In this document: piece after piece, positions 1 through 10,378 of the stretch
Position numbering within the stretch: the first letter of the stretch is position 1
Layout: every line of letters starts with the position of its first letter
Assembly (NCBI GenBank): GCA_029204225.1
Contig: CM055109.1
Span: 42,179,449 to 42,243,448, forward strand
Reading direction: 5' to 3'
Length of the DNA stretch: 64,000 nucleotides
From: Diphasiastrum complanatum
Lineage: Eukaryota > Streptophyta > Lycopodiopsida > Lycopodiales > Lycopodiaceae
Position numbers and translations under genes: made by a program
Notes under the pieces: generated by a model
Databases searched by the model: none
Seen by the model: the letters and a program-made list of their open reading frames with translations, nothing else
Told to the model about the DNA's origin: nothing

Positions 1-149
1 TATTTAGACTCTTTGACTTCACATAGGGCTAGTCTAGTCACAAGGAAGAATCAAAACTTCATTGCGTACTTGTAACTCTTTGAGCATAATAACTTTATAA
101 CCAAACAAAATTCTTGTAGATAGACATTGTTGAGATGCATCAATGGTGA

Positions 150-640
150 AGATGGCAAGTGAAGGCATTAAAAAAGTTGGCAATTTATCAACTATTTTGT
201 TACTTGTCGGGCTAAATAACTTTCAAATCAGGTGGAGTTCTTGCTTGATGACTTTATAATGGACAGAGCTTGGTAAGACACCTACACTAAACAGAGTGAG
301 TGATAAAAAAAGTTTCTACAAAAAAAATTTGAAATTTATTTGATTTTTTGTGATTCATCGGGCCTAATAAATTTCAAACTATTCTTCATTTGTCATCTCC
401 ACAATAGATGGAACTCACTAAGATGCACTTATAGTGAAGAGGGCAAATAAAATAAATTTTAGATTTTGGTTATAATAAATATAACTATTTTTTAGCTCGT
501 TGGGACTTACTAACTTTGAAGTCATGGATTTCTTGCTCATCATCTTTACACTATATAGAGCTTACTAAGACACCTATCGTGAAAAAACTAAGTGAAGACT
601 TTTTCATTTATTGTTTATTGTTTTTTTTTTAAACTTTCCA
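150..640. repeat. diverged ~145-bp tandem repeat, about three copies
   Basis: Three successive blocks share the same order of words: a CGGGC or TTGGGA word followed by a TAATAA/TAACTTT-like word (near 208, 359 and 498), then TTCTTGCTTGATGA-like text, then GAGCTT..TAAGACACCT (near 266 and 556; a diverged form at 411). Spacing is about 142-151 bp. The copies are heavily diverged and AT-rich. A fourth, weaker copy may precede them from about position 20. No coding potential was seen in 1-648. Confidence 0.5.
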
Positions 641-648
641 AGCTTATT

Positions 649-960
649 TCAAACTCTTGAGCAATGGTTTAGTGAAGGAGATCGGCAAATACATGATGAT
701 GATCCAATATGCTCCAAGTTGATTTCTCCTCCAATGACTTTTTCCCTTACAAAGTGGTGTGCAATTTCAATATGTTTGCTTTTTGCATGAAAAATAGGAT
801 TGTTGGCAAGAGCTTGAGCCGAGATATTGTCACTCTTGACAATAGGTAGGTCTTCTTCTTTGATGCACTTGATTTTCATAATTAGTCTCTTGATCCAGAA
901 TACCTCTTTAGTAGTGGTTGTAAGGGCCTTGTACTCAGTTTCACATGAAGATAAAGATAT
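649..960 (-). pseudogene. Copia RNase H C-terminal fragment
   Basis: Read on the minus strand, this is the end of a Ty1/Copia RNase H. It has the SLSSCETEYKAL block (around 930-900), followed by a KSDNISAQALANNP block and FHAKSKHIEI (around 800-750), in the usual Copia order. No upstream RT is attached directly and the frame ends near 649. RNase H normally degrades the RNA of RNA:DNA hybrids in the virus-like particle. This piece is too short to be active. It may be the tail of the RT relic at 1385-3060, separated from it by the repeat at 1199-1357. Confidence 0.8.
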
Positions 961-1198
961 TGTACAGTCTACCCTTTTTAATTGTTACCTCCATATGTGT
1001 TAAAATGCTTTATATGCTACAAAACTTTTACTCTCTGCTATTTTACAAAGGATATATGTTATGTGTTGTGTTATATTTTTGCTACTCCCTTCTTCATTAA
1101 ATTGTCTTGGATAAATGTTATGTGCTCAGTGGTTGCACCCTACTGCCCTGCTGCCCTCTTTAAAGCTCAAGAGACAATAGTGGCCTTTCATCAAAGTT

Positions 1199-1357
1199 CT
1201 TCACTACAGCCTTCACACATTTGATGAAGGGCAGCTTCACTCTTCCCTTCACGTTTTCCATCAGTTGACTTTCATTAAAGTTGAAAGGCAGCTTCACTAC
1301 AGCCTTCACACATTTGATGAAAGGTAGCTTCACTCCTCCCTTCATGTTTTCCATCAG
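1199..1357. repeat. two 66-bp direct repeats, period 93 bp
   Basis: Positions 1199-1264 and 1292-1357 are near-identical 66-mers beginning CTTCACTACAGCC and ending TTTTCCATCAG. The 93-bp period is a multiple of three, so the minus-strand frame stays open through both copies as a 31-residue repeat. The repeat sits inside a decayed Copia RNase H region. A local duplication is more likely than a gene. Confidence 0.75.
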
Positions 1358-1384
1358 ATGCCTTCCTCACGCCTTCACCACACT

Positions 1385-3060
1385 CTTTCGTTTCTTGGAG
1401 ATATTGTAGTACTCTCTTTGCCAATTTTTAATGTAGTGATCTTGGATTCTGATTATATTGGCTTAGCCTGTATAATGCAAACACTATATCAGGCCTAGTG
1501 TTGTCTGCTAGATATAACAATGATCCAATCAGCCTACGATAGGGTGTTTTGGCCATTCGTTCTTCTTCTTTGAGAGTCTACGGACAATCTGCTTTGCTCA
1601 GTATTGTTTCAGGTATCATGGGAGTATGCACACCTTTGCATTCGAGCATGTTGAAGTCTTCAATGATCTTTTGAGTGTACTTTTGTTGGTGAAGATACAA
1701 CTTACCACCTTCAAAGTCTCTCACGATCTGCAAGCCTAGATAGATTTTAGCTTCTCCTAGGTCAACGATCTCAAATATTTCAAAAAATGTCTCTTTTGAC
1801 ATCTGAAATTAATTTATCTCTTCTTGAGAAGATAAGTGTGTCATTAACATAAACATCTAAAATGATTATTTCATTTTGGACATGCTTGATATAGACATTT
1901 GATTCAGCAAATAGAGGTTTGAAGCCTAAGGAACGTAGTGCTTTGCCCTTCTTTCTATACCATTGTCTTGCTGTTTGTTTGAGACCATAAATGTTTTTAT
2001 TTATGACATCCGTATTCTGGATATTCTTGGCTTACAAAACCAAGTAGTTGGTCCATGAATAAGTCTTCTTCTAATTTTGCGTGCAGAAAAGCAGTTTTCT
2101 CATCCACAATATGGATTTTCAAATCATGAGCCACTGCATACACAAACAACAAACGAATTGATGTATGTTTGACTACCGGTGAGAAAGTATCAGTGTAGTC
2201 GATTCCATACTTATGTGAAAATCCTTTAGCAACCAACCTTGTCTTGTATCTGATGTTTTCTCCATCAGGACCTGTTTTGATCTTATAGATCCACTTGCAC
2301 TTGATTGGTTTTCTACCATCAGGTATAGGTGCAAGTGTCCATACCTTGTTCTTGTGCATGGATGACATTTCGTCCTCCATTGCCTGAATCCAACGATCTT
2401 TATCTGGTCCATCTACAGCTTCCTCAAATGTTTGAGGTTCGTCAGAGAATCCACAAAATTCGATGGCCGTATTAAAAACATCTTGACCAAACCTTTCTGG
2501 TGGTTTTCGTTGTCTGTTTGATCTTCTCATAGGTGGTTTCAAGTTCGATTTTGCAGGTTTCAAGTTTAATTCTGATTCGAGCTTTTCTGTTGAAATTCGA
2601 GCTGGCAATTCGAGTCTGTCAGGTAGAAGATCTTTATCAAGAGTAGGGACATAGAGAACTTCCTCCAGTTTCTTGTCTCCCTGATTCGTGTCTAGCCATA
2701 ATACACCAGTTCCATCAACCACGTGTTTAGAACCGTCTCCAAGTATAATGAATCTCGAATCGTTCGTCTTCTTGTACTTTGTTTCGAGAAAACAAAATGT
2801 GAGGTGGCTTCCGAATCAAGTACTACTTCTCGAATTGAATTAGATGAACAACATAGATCAGTACTAACATAAGCTACTAAATTTCTTGTTGTCTTGTCCT
2901 GCTCTGGAGCATTCTGCTTTGTCTTCGACATAGTTTGAATCTGAAGGTTCACTTCGATTCTGTTCCTTTTTGTTTTTGGGATTCTGATAATAGTCTATTG
3001 CTGCATGACCCCGTTTATGACAATGAATACATTCAATTTTTGGATTTAGCCAACACTCCT
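1385..3060 (-). pseudogene. Copia gag-pol relic with integrase deleted
   Basis: Minus strand, read from high to low coordinates. A zinc knuckle of the form C-x2-C-x4-H-x4-Y lies near 3030-2990 (last Cys lost). The protease motif is LDSEATSHF near 2845 (canonical DSG changed to DSE). Then YVPTLDKDLL, normally just before integrase, is followed at once by the pol linker ending RRSNRQRKPPERFG (near 2500). RT follows with KCKWIYKIK, RYKTRLVAKGF and the catalytic box at about 1845, read as YVND where YVDD is expected, then YLGLQI and TPYRRLIGSLLYL, fading out near 1385. No DDE integrase core remains. Several frames are broken, so it is dead as a whole. Confidence 0.85.
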
Positions 3061-3764
3061 TCTTATCACTAGAATCCTTTTGTTGTTTTTCAGATTGTTG
3101 TCCATTAGTCTTAGACTCATTCTTTTTAGATGACTCCCTCTTAAACTTAGACTTCCTAGAAGATTTATTCTTCTGAGTGAATAGAGCATTTTCTGAATCA
3201 CCATGTTGATCAAAAACGAATTTTTATAACTCTGAATCTGATTCATCAATATACATCTCTTGTTGTCTTATTTCGTTGTTGTGTCTCTGATTGAGTTTGA
3301 TTTAAGGAGTAGTGCAAATGTATTTATATTGCTACAGGACAGATCTTTTGGCCTTTTAATATTGTAACAATAGAAATCTAACCGTTTATGACGGTTGATA
3401 TTAAAAATAGATGCTATATTTTCAAGCTCGAATAAATATTGTTCGCGAATATTTCGTGATAGTCTGTCTCTTCGTCTCAGCTTTGTGTTTTGCGAATTGT
3501 TCACAACACTTGTCTCTTCGTGACATTTTCGTCTTTCGCGAATTGTTCATGACAGATGACAATTATTGAGCTTGAAGAAGGAAGCTAGAATATTTCGCGA
3601 ATTGTTTGAGATAGTTTCGTGACATTTGAGGCTTGAACAAGACACTGTTTCGCAAATCTTTCATGAATCTTTCGAGTTGGTCACAAATAGAAAAGTTTCG
3701 AGTTCGCGTCCGTTTCTTTTTCATCCTTTGTCAAGTAAACTGCGCGCTTTGTTGGTAGAATCAA
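3061..3764. other. AT-rich spacer with TTCGCGAA motifs, probably LTR-derived
   Basis: Positions 3061-3245 are a frameshifted, Lys/Ser-rich gag linker belonging to the adjacent minus-strand relic. Beyond it, TTCGCGAA palindromes occur near 3450, 3535 and 3594 among repeated TTTCGTGA-type words. The same palindrome marks several Copia LTRs in the window, so this is probably LTR debris. No terminal TG/CA pair could be placed. Confidence 0.4.
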
Positions 3765-3779
3765 GATCTATTTGATCAA

Positions 3780-4012
3780 TTGTTCTACAATGTTTGCTTA
3801 TGCTTTCATCTGAATTTAGCTTGAGTTTGAATACCCATTTACATCCTATTACATTCTTAGAAAGTCTATCAACAAAGATCCAAGTGCCATTATCCATCAA
3901 AACATTATACTCATCTAGCATAGCTTGGTACTATTATTTTGAACTCAAAACATCTTCTACTCTTGAAGGTTCACCAAAACTTGACATAAAGAGCAAAAGA
4001 GGTGGATGGATT
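3780..4012 (-). pseudogene. Copia RT N-terminal fragment
   Basis: On the minus strand, FGEPSRVEDVLSSK (near 3970) is followed by MLDEYNVLMDNGTW and then CKWVFKLKLN. That is the typical start of a Copia reverse transcriptase. The reading stops near 3780, where unrelated sequence begins, and the catalytic box is absent. It faces the opposite way to the integrase-tail piece at 4060. It could be the displaced RT of the minus-strand element at 5471-7936. Confidence 0.75.
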
Positions 4013-4059
4013 AACCTCGGCTTGCTGCCCCTTGCTTGGATATGTGATCCTTGTTGGCT

Positions 4060-4365
4060 CCATCCTTGGATAAGTTTGTGGTGTTTAGAGATGTAATCTT
4101 TGATGAATACAAGATGCACAAGCTTGATGATGGCTCAATCATCTCAACAATCAAGAGGATAGTGTTCAAGAGTCAAGATGATCTTGATTTTGAGGAGGAC
4201 CCTAATGAGGAGCTCAAACCATCAATATATTACATGATGAAAAAACAAAATGTTTCTAGTGCCAAAGCCTTGCTAGCTCTCCACTCTGATTTTAATAGAA
4301 AAGACACAAGAAATGAAATTGTTCGCGAACAATTTCGTGACACACGACATGAAATTGTTTTGTGA
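4060..4365 (+). pseudogene. Copia integrase C-terminal / linker fragment
   Basis: The + strand frame gives KFVVFRDVIFDEYKMHKL, matching the Copia integrase tail block that ends in RDVIFDE. An acidic linker follows (near 4180-4215). The open frame runs to 4365 and ends in a stretch with a TTCGCGAA-like palindrome (4322-4332), which looks like LTR sequence rather than protein. It abuts an oppositely oriented RT fragment, so this is a rearranged junction. Confidence 0.65.
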
Positions 4366-5034
4366 CACAAAATTATTCTTGCTCCACAAACGACCAAGAA
4401 GATCAGCCAAGTACCATGAGGTACAAATATTTGATCAGATATCATGACATCAGTAGAAGTACTCTAGATCGTGGGTAATCTGCTACTCTTGTAATTCGCA
4501 ATTAGTTGTAGATGATTAATCTTTCTAATCTGGAAGTTACACGACGTGACACAAAAAAGTTCGCAAATACTTTCTGTTTGATGCATAATACTGGAAGTTA
4601 GAAAAAGACGAAAAATACAGAATACATGTCTGCCTGTGAATAGACAATTTTGTAGAGGATCTGTAGATCCAAAAGTCCACTAGTAAGCAAGACACGAATC
4701 GTGGGAGAACTATATTTCTCTCACGCCAATGCACTGCGTGGATCTGTCATGCAGTGCTTGAAACATTAGAAAATCAATAGATGATATTGTAGCTGTTGTG
4801 CACATATTATTTTGTATGATTGTATGATCTCGAATGAATATTTGTCTGATATTATTCGTGTATCTGATTCACTTGTTTATTCAATTCCGCACATTGGTTT
4901 GATTTTGTTGAATGCTATATTAATCTGTTAACGTAGATCAACAATGTTTGTTTACACTCTGAAGGATTGTAGGAATGATATAGCCGGTAGTGACCAACAA
5001 TCATATTTGAATTTCTGACGAACTGATTTTGTTC
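4366..5034. other. non-coding, LTR-like stretch
   Basis: No ORF of interest was seen. The text is AT-rich with scattered TTCG and CGTGACAC words like those in the flanking TTCGCGAA-bearing stretches. It is probably the body of a decayed Copia LTR, but no clean ends or second LTR were found. Confidence 0.35.
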
Positions 5035-5405
5035 GCGAATGCTTTCGTTTCGTGTTTCGCTTCGCTTCGCTTCGCTTCGCTTCGCTTCGCGATCACTTGG
5101 CTATAAGCGTAAATCAATTTTAGAGCTCACTTAAGTTTCGTTTCGTTTCGCTTCAATTCGTCTTGTTTCATTTCGTCTCGTCTTGTCTCATTATAGAGCC
5201 TGATTGATCTTTTCGTGAATTCTTCTCTTTCATCTAATTTCGTTTCGTTTTGTTTTGTTTCGTTTCATTTCGCGATCTCTATGCTTCCGGCATGAATCAA
5301 TGTTAGAGCTCATTTAAGTTTCGCTTCGCTTCATTTCGTTTCGTTTTTGTCTAAATTTCGTCTCGTTTCGTTTCGTTGTGTTATAGAGCCCGATTGATCC
5401 AACAA
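5035..5405. repeat. duplicated unit with TTCGY pentanucleotide tracts
   Basis: Two tandem copies of roughly 200 bp. Each starts with a (TTCGC/TTCGT)n run (six TTCGC in a row near 5062-5090, and a mixed run near 5240-5270). Each then has GCGATC, AATCAA..TTAGAGCTCA, TTAAGTTTCG, a second TTCGT/TCTCG run, and TTATAGAGCC-GATTGATC. Imperfect pentanucleotide runs and an internal duplication point to replication slippage inside an LTR. Confidence 0.6.
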
Positions 5406-5470
5406 GAATTATTCTCGAGCAGAAATAATTTGAGTTTCCCGAAAGATTCGCGAATCGTTTGAGACTTTTA

Positions 5471-6560
5471 TCAATTTGTCACCAGAGTTCTAGCTGGAAT
5501 TTGCATTTTCTGAGTGCCGTTTTTTGCATCACATGAGACTCTATTAATCAAATAGTTGGCACAAGTAAGTGACTCACTCCAAAATGGCTTTGGAAAGCAT
5601 GCATCTAATCTCAAGGCTTTAGAACATTTACATAATGTTCTATTTCTCCTCTCGGCCACCCCATTTTGTTGAGGTTTTTAGGGTCAAGATAGCTCCTTCG
5701 TGATTCGCTCTTCCTCACAAAGATCTTTAAACTTATTGGAGATGTACTCTCCTCCATTATCATTTCTAAAGATCTTTATGCTTTGATTATGATGCTTCTC
5801 AACAAAAGTCTTGAACTTGATAAAGGTTTCATATACTTGAGCCTTGGAAGAAAGTAGGAAAACCCAACAATATCTTGAAAAGTCATCTACGAAAGTTACA
5901 AACATTTAAGTTCCACCATTTGACTAAGTGCTAGCAAAGTGAACATCCGAATGAATTATTTCAAGAGGATGAGATGTTTTGGAGATAGAACTTGAAAAAC
6001 CCTTTTTATGTGCCTTGGATAGTGCACATGCTTGGAAGTCCTAAGGCAAGCTCCTCCTTGCACATAGCCTCCATTGAACTTGTATAGATGTGTCCAAGCC
6101 TTTTGTGCCAAAGATCAAAACTTGACAACTTGTCCCCCTCGGCTAGCATCACAACATTGGTGTCAACAAAAATATCTAACTTGTAAAGCTTTCCAAGTCT
6201 AGTGCCTTTAGCAATAACTTTGTCTTTATTCTTTATGTAACAATCATTTGAAGTGAATTCCACACATATGCCATTATCAACCATTTTCCCAACACGAAGT
6301 AGATTCTTAGTGATGCTAGGAATGTACAAAACTCCATCAACATTGACCCTTTTCGAGGATACTAAGCACAAGGGGATGAAACCTACGCCTTCTATCTTAC
6401 AAACATTATCATTTGCTGTAAAAATAGACTTGATAGGCCTTTCATAAGACAAAAGAGCTGAAAAATACTCCCTCTTGCTTGTCATGTGGGAACTTGCCCC
6501 ACTATCTATCCACCATGGATCTTCCCAGTGCCGACATGGTTTTGCTAGACTTTCCCACAA
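5471..6560 (-). pseudogene. Copia protease, pre-integrase and integrase relic
   Basis: Minus strand. The protease motif WWIDSGASSHM is near 6510, then VLYIPSITKNLL. The GAG-pre-integrase block DLWHKRLGHIY is near 6090. The integrase core follows, with HSDV near 5950, FVDDFSRYCWVF near 5890 and FRNDNGGEY near 5770, giving D and D of the DDE triad. A downstream AERRNRTL block lies near 5655. Stops and frameshifts break it near 5905, 5684 and 5471, after which LTR-like DNA begins. Integrase would normally join LTR DNA ends to the host chromosome. It forms part of the element whose primer-binding site is at 7921. Confidence 0.85.
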
Positions 6561-6769
6561 GGTTTATCCCTAAGGGCTCAAGGGGTGTTGTTCCCTCATG
6601 GAATGTCATCACTGATGACTTGGTCGAGGCAGCCCTACTGTTTGCTTCTTCTATTTTGGATGACACTGGTTTTGTGGTGGGTATCACGAGCATATCCGAC
6701 ATCCACACATTTACTAGGTTTGCAAAAAGAATTGGACTCGTGGCGAAACTCCAATGTCTCTGACACCGG

Positions 6770-6990
6770 TTTTACATATGAAGATTCTTCTTATGAACTC
6801 AATATTTTCTCTAATAATCCACTATCCATAAGTTTTCCAACACTAAACAAGTTCTTTGTGATAGAAGGTACATAAAAAACATTGTCTAGACCTACTTTCT
6901 GAGACGATCCAAGGCATAATGGAATGGATCCAATTCCTACAATCTCACATTCTTGATCACTTTTTGTGAAGATAAGCTTTTTAGGCTTTC
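6770..6990 (-). pseudogene. second Copia protease-region fragment
   Basis: On the minus strand this repeats the stretch after the protease active site: KKLIFTKSDQECEIVGIG followed by SIPLCLGSSQKVGLD and a YVPSITKNLFSVGKL block. The same segment is already present in the adjacent relic (6440-6250), so two copies lie in tandem. The active-site DSG itself is missing here. The text at 6560-6770 between them has no clear match. Confidence 0.7.
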
Positions 6991-7057
6991 ATTACTTCCT
7001 TTCATGCTTTAAAGGATTTGGTTTCTTAGCATGAGTATTTTTGAAGTACTATTGGAT

Positions 7058-7339
7058 TCATAAATAGACTTTAATGAATCCCATGGCCGAGATACAAGAT
7101 GAAACTTCTTTCAACAGGTCATTACTTACATTCATTTTCAAGCAATGTAATGCCAATCTAGATTTCTTCTTGTATCTTACCAATTCTTGACCACCTTGAG
7201 GTTCTTCTTTCACTTCAAGGACAATGTCATAGAGATAATGGAGTACTAGCAAAGATTCCATTCTTACTTTCCAAATGGCAAAGTTAGTGGATGTGAGCCT
7301 CTCATTGGCTTCAAGCAAAAAACCACCCATTGATGCCAT
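7058..7339 (-). pseudogene. Copia gag N-terminal fragment
   Basis: The minus-strand frame starts with MASMGGFLLEANERL and has NFAIWKVRMESLL and RYKKKSRLALHCLKMNV, the N-terminal pattern of plant Copia Gag. The frame is lost near 7058 and the RNA-binding zinc knuckle is missing. The start codon lies about 580 bp inside the primer-binding site at 7921, the usual leader arrangement, so it belongs to the same element. Confidence 0.85.
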
Positions 7340-7920
7340 TTTTAGTGAAAAAGCACTTGAAACTTATTAAAGTTTCACTTGGATATCTGAACCTAAGATG
7401 TATTCTAGCAATTGAAAGCTTATAGACAACACCCTATCACTCTTTGAACAAATCTAGAATGATGGATTAATAGATTTCAATCTCTCTCTTGCAGAATCAC
7501 TCCTTAATCTATAGTTTTTGGCAATCTTTCTCTCTCAACTTCAATGCACACTAAAAACATATGAGAATCAGACTGAATGTACTTGAATCAAGCTTTAAAT
7601 CAACTATATGATTGATCTAAGCCAAGAACAAATCAAAGGAATAGAAACAATGCAATGTGAGAAAGCTTGGAAAATGCACTATGATTGACGGGTTTTGGGT
7701 GTATGATGGTAATAATGTACCAAACTATAATTTACTGCTCCAAAACAGATACTCTATGGCCCCACACATGTGGATAGTACTCTTACAACACAGCAAGATT
7801 TTGTACAAATATATTGACTCTAGCTATCCAATCAAACTCACCACCTCTAGATTAGTTAGTTTCCAAAAACTTACTAGTTTAGCTGTAATTTAAGTTCAAT
7901 GCCATCAATGTTCTTGTACT

Positions 7921-7936
7921 TGGCTCTGATACCATG
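7921..7936 (-). other. primer-binding site (tRNA-iMet) of a Copia element
   Basis: The + strand TGGCTCTGATACCATG is the reverse complement of a TGGTATCAGAGCC primer-binding site, complementary to the 3' end of initiator tRNA-Met. It lies directly against the LTR end at 7937. Confidence 0.85.
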
Positions 7937-8783
7937 TCAAATTTCAGAAAACGAGGACCAAGAATGGATCACAAACAAATCCACAAGAGAGATTGGGTGT
8001 TAGATTCAATTGATCTACCAATCTACACAAGATTAGTGTATTTTAGATCAATTTTCCGTCAAGAAATCTAACAAGAACAATAAACAAGGATCAAAACTAA
8101 GGCCTACTGGTTTCACGCGTGTGAAGACCTATACTTGTACGGCCTGCAGTTAGAGAATGAAGTACTTACAAGTTAGAATGCCTAGAAATCACAAAACATC
8201 AAGACTAGCATTGAAATAACTTAAGATATGCCTCCAAAACCAAGATCTCACTTCATTGATGATTATGGCCAAATGTGGCTCTATATATACAAGTGTGGGA
8301 GCTCGAGCTGCTGCTGACTCAACTGATCTGGCACGTGTGAGAGTGCCTAGTCACCAATGGATCCACTAATCACATCCAACTTTGCACGTGGTCCATGAAT
8401 TCCTAACTTTAAGCCACCTCCTTGATTTAAGGCAATTTTCCTAGCTTATAGAAACTTAGAGAAATATCTTCTACAAGTGGGAACTCGCATGCTATTGATG
8501 TGTCCACACGAGTGAGAAGTCCTTTACACATGAGAGATCACTCCTACTCTCATGGTATAACATTTCCTATCAATAAAATGATGCCAAGTGGCATATCACT
8601 AAAAAAACTAGATTTTGGCCTTTTAGCCACTAGATTTCAAATAGAATGGAATGTACAAACTATATGACTAATCTAAATGATATGATCATTGATTTCACAA
8701 GTGGGAACAGGCTCCACACATGTGCAATGATGATATGTACATGGATTTTGCCTAGATCAAGCAAGATTTTGACTATTGTCACA
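7937..8783 (-). mobile_element. 5' LTR of a minus-strand Copia element
   Basis: The low-coordinate end is fixed by the primer-binding site (LTR ends ..TTTGACA on the minus strand). The far end is placed tentatively at 8783, where + strand text reads ATTGTCACA. A related LTR at 60479-61004 shares many blocks, for example the ATATGCCTCC..AACCAAGATCT word and the TTCAC..GTGAAG palindrome. Internally it carries TTCACGCGTGTGAA (8112-8125), GCACGTGTGA (8331) and CCACACATGTGC (about 8714). The LTR ends about 600 bp from the LHCB6 start codon. Confidence 0.65.
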
Positions 8784-9377
8784 CAAAGCACTAGAGAGTG
8801 TAAAAGAGGGGAGGCAAAGGAAAGGTCAAGAGCCTCATAAGCTATGTGCACTAAGAGAATGAAGAAGGCACCACCAAGAGGGGCACCACATCTTAGGAAA
8901 TGCAAAAATAAAATAAATGGAAACACTGCATAAGATGTGTCGCGATAGAATCAAGAGGGCAAAGCTGAAAACAATGTGCTTTGTTGCAAAAAGATTATGC
9001 AATGCCATTTTTTCTTTGGAAAAGATGTGGAAAATGAAATTTAACACTTGAATCTCTTTGCAATAGAATTTCTCAGGCTCTAAAGAAAATGAGAAGCTTC
9101 ATATGGTAAGGAAACAAGACCTTGTCCAGGTGTCTTGTACCTATTTGAAGGATGTCTCAATATTATGAGGCTTATCTGTGACTGGCTAATTTTAAGGCAC
9201 CCTATCTACTTCAGCATCTCCTCCTCCATATACTCATTGCTCGTTGGCTGCACTCGATCGTCTCATCCTGACGATCTCTCCACAGCTGCTATTGATTTCT
9301 CGAAAGAAGTGGATCGATCTGTAGGTGGGTTCTGATCTGGGCATCGGTTTTCGAAGTGGGTTTGTTGCGATCCAGGC
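8784..9377 (+). promoter_or_regulatory. LHCB6 upstream region
   Basis: This is the only non-LTR DNA between the upstream Copia LTR and the LHCB6 ATG, so it should hold the core promoter and 5' UTR. CTTATC at 9171-9176 is the reverse complement of GATAAG, the I-box core known from light-regulated plant genes. No convincing TATA box or CCAAT box was found. A CATATA at about 9227 is a weak candidate. The transcription start cannot be placed by eye. Confidence 0.4.
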
Positions 9378-10378
9378 ATGGCAGTGGCATTAAGCAGCCC
9401 CGCATCCAACTCTTCACGATTTGCAGCTGCAGCTCCTCAGAGCTCCTTTGCTGTAGGTAGCATTCGCACCTTGTTTTGTGCTCCTGGCATCGGTTTTGGC
9501 GTCAGCAATGGGTGCCGGGTGGTGGCTATGGCCACCAAGAAGGTGTCTGCCAGGCCAGCCTTGGGGAAGAAGTCCTGGCTGCCTGGAGTGAAGGCCGGCG
9601 GCAATCTCGTCGACCCAGAGTGGCTGGATGGATCGTAAGATTACGTCAATCTCATCCAGTCTGCTTTCCTTTTTGCATCTGTTTGCCTCTGTTAACTACT
9701 TAAAGTTTGTTATGCAGATTTTCCAGTGTTTATTTAATTTCTTACTGCAATGCTCTTCTTATGCTTTATAATTCTATATAGCAGTCCGTACTCCCAGTTC
9801 ATGAGCTCACTGTAATTAGTTGTGCCAGTCTTCCAGGAGACTACGGTTTTGATCCTCTCGGCCTGGGGAAAGATCCAGCTTTTTTGAAATGGTACAGAGA
9901 GGCTGAACTTCTTCACGGCAGGTGGGCAATGGCAGCCGTGGTGGGAATCTTAGTAGGTCAAGCATGGAGCGGTGTGCCATGGTTTGAGGCAGGTGCTCAG
10001 CCGGAAGCCATAGCTCCTTTCTCGTTTGGAACTCTGCTTGGAACCCAATTGCTTCTCATGGGGTGGGTAGAGAGCAAGAGGTGGGTGGACTTCTTCAATC
10101 CAGGCACACAAGCACTGGAGTGGGCGACTCCATGGTCGCTAACATATGAGAATTTTGCCAACTCAACTGGACTTCAAGGGTATCCGGGAGGAAAATTCTT
10201 TGATCCTCTGGGTCTTGCTGGTGAGATCAAAGGAGGGAAATACGTTCCTGACTTTGACAAGTTGAGCAGGCTACAGACAGCAGAGATCAAGCACGGTAGA
10301 CTTGCCATGGTTGCCATGCTCATTTTCTACCTCGAAGCTGGACAAGGTCTGACACCATTGGGTGCTCTTGGTTTATAA
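9378..10378 (+). CDS. LHCB6: LHCB6 / CP24 chlorophyll a/b-binding protein of photosystem II
   Basis: Two exons, 9378-9634 and 9829-10378, give 268 residues. The junction splits a Ser codon (TC|T) with a GT donor and AG acceptor. Residues 1 to about 50 are Ala/Ser-rich with a cleavage-like RVVAMA, a chloroplast transit peptide. The mature N-terminus has [13 protein letters not shown] and DPEWLDGS. Helix B carries the chlorophyll-binding ExxHxR motif at E112-H115-R117. The middle helix contains [15 protein letters not shown] (about 157-171). Helix A carries the second ExxHxR at E238-H241-R243. The C-terminus [13 protein letters not shown] is typical of CP24. CP24 is a monomeric minor antenna of PSII in the thylakoid, linking the LHCII trimer to the core and aiding energy dissipation. 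The ATG chosen is the first in frame with the transit peptide. No stop or frameshift is present, so this appears functional. Length is close to known CP24 precursors. A different Lhc is unlikely because the C-terminus and the [16 protein letters not shown] block fit CP24 best. Confidence 0.95.
9635..9828 (+). other. LHCB6: LHCB6 intron 1
   Basis: A 194-bp intron with donor GTAAGA at 9635 and acceptor TGCCAG ending at 9828. It is AT-rich compared with the exons. Removal restores a continuous CP24 frame (phase 2 after residue 85). Confidence 0.9.

Noticed and set aside
4051-4365. A 104-residue intact host gene
   Set aside because: KFVVFRDVIFDE is a Copia integrase tail, and the end of the frame is LTR-like sequence.
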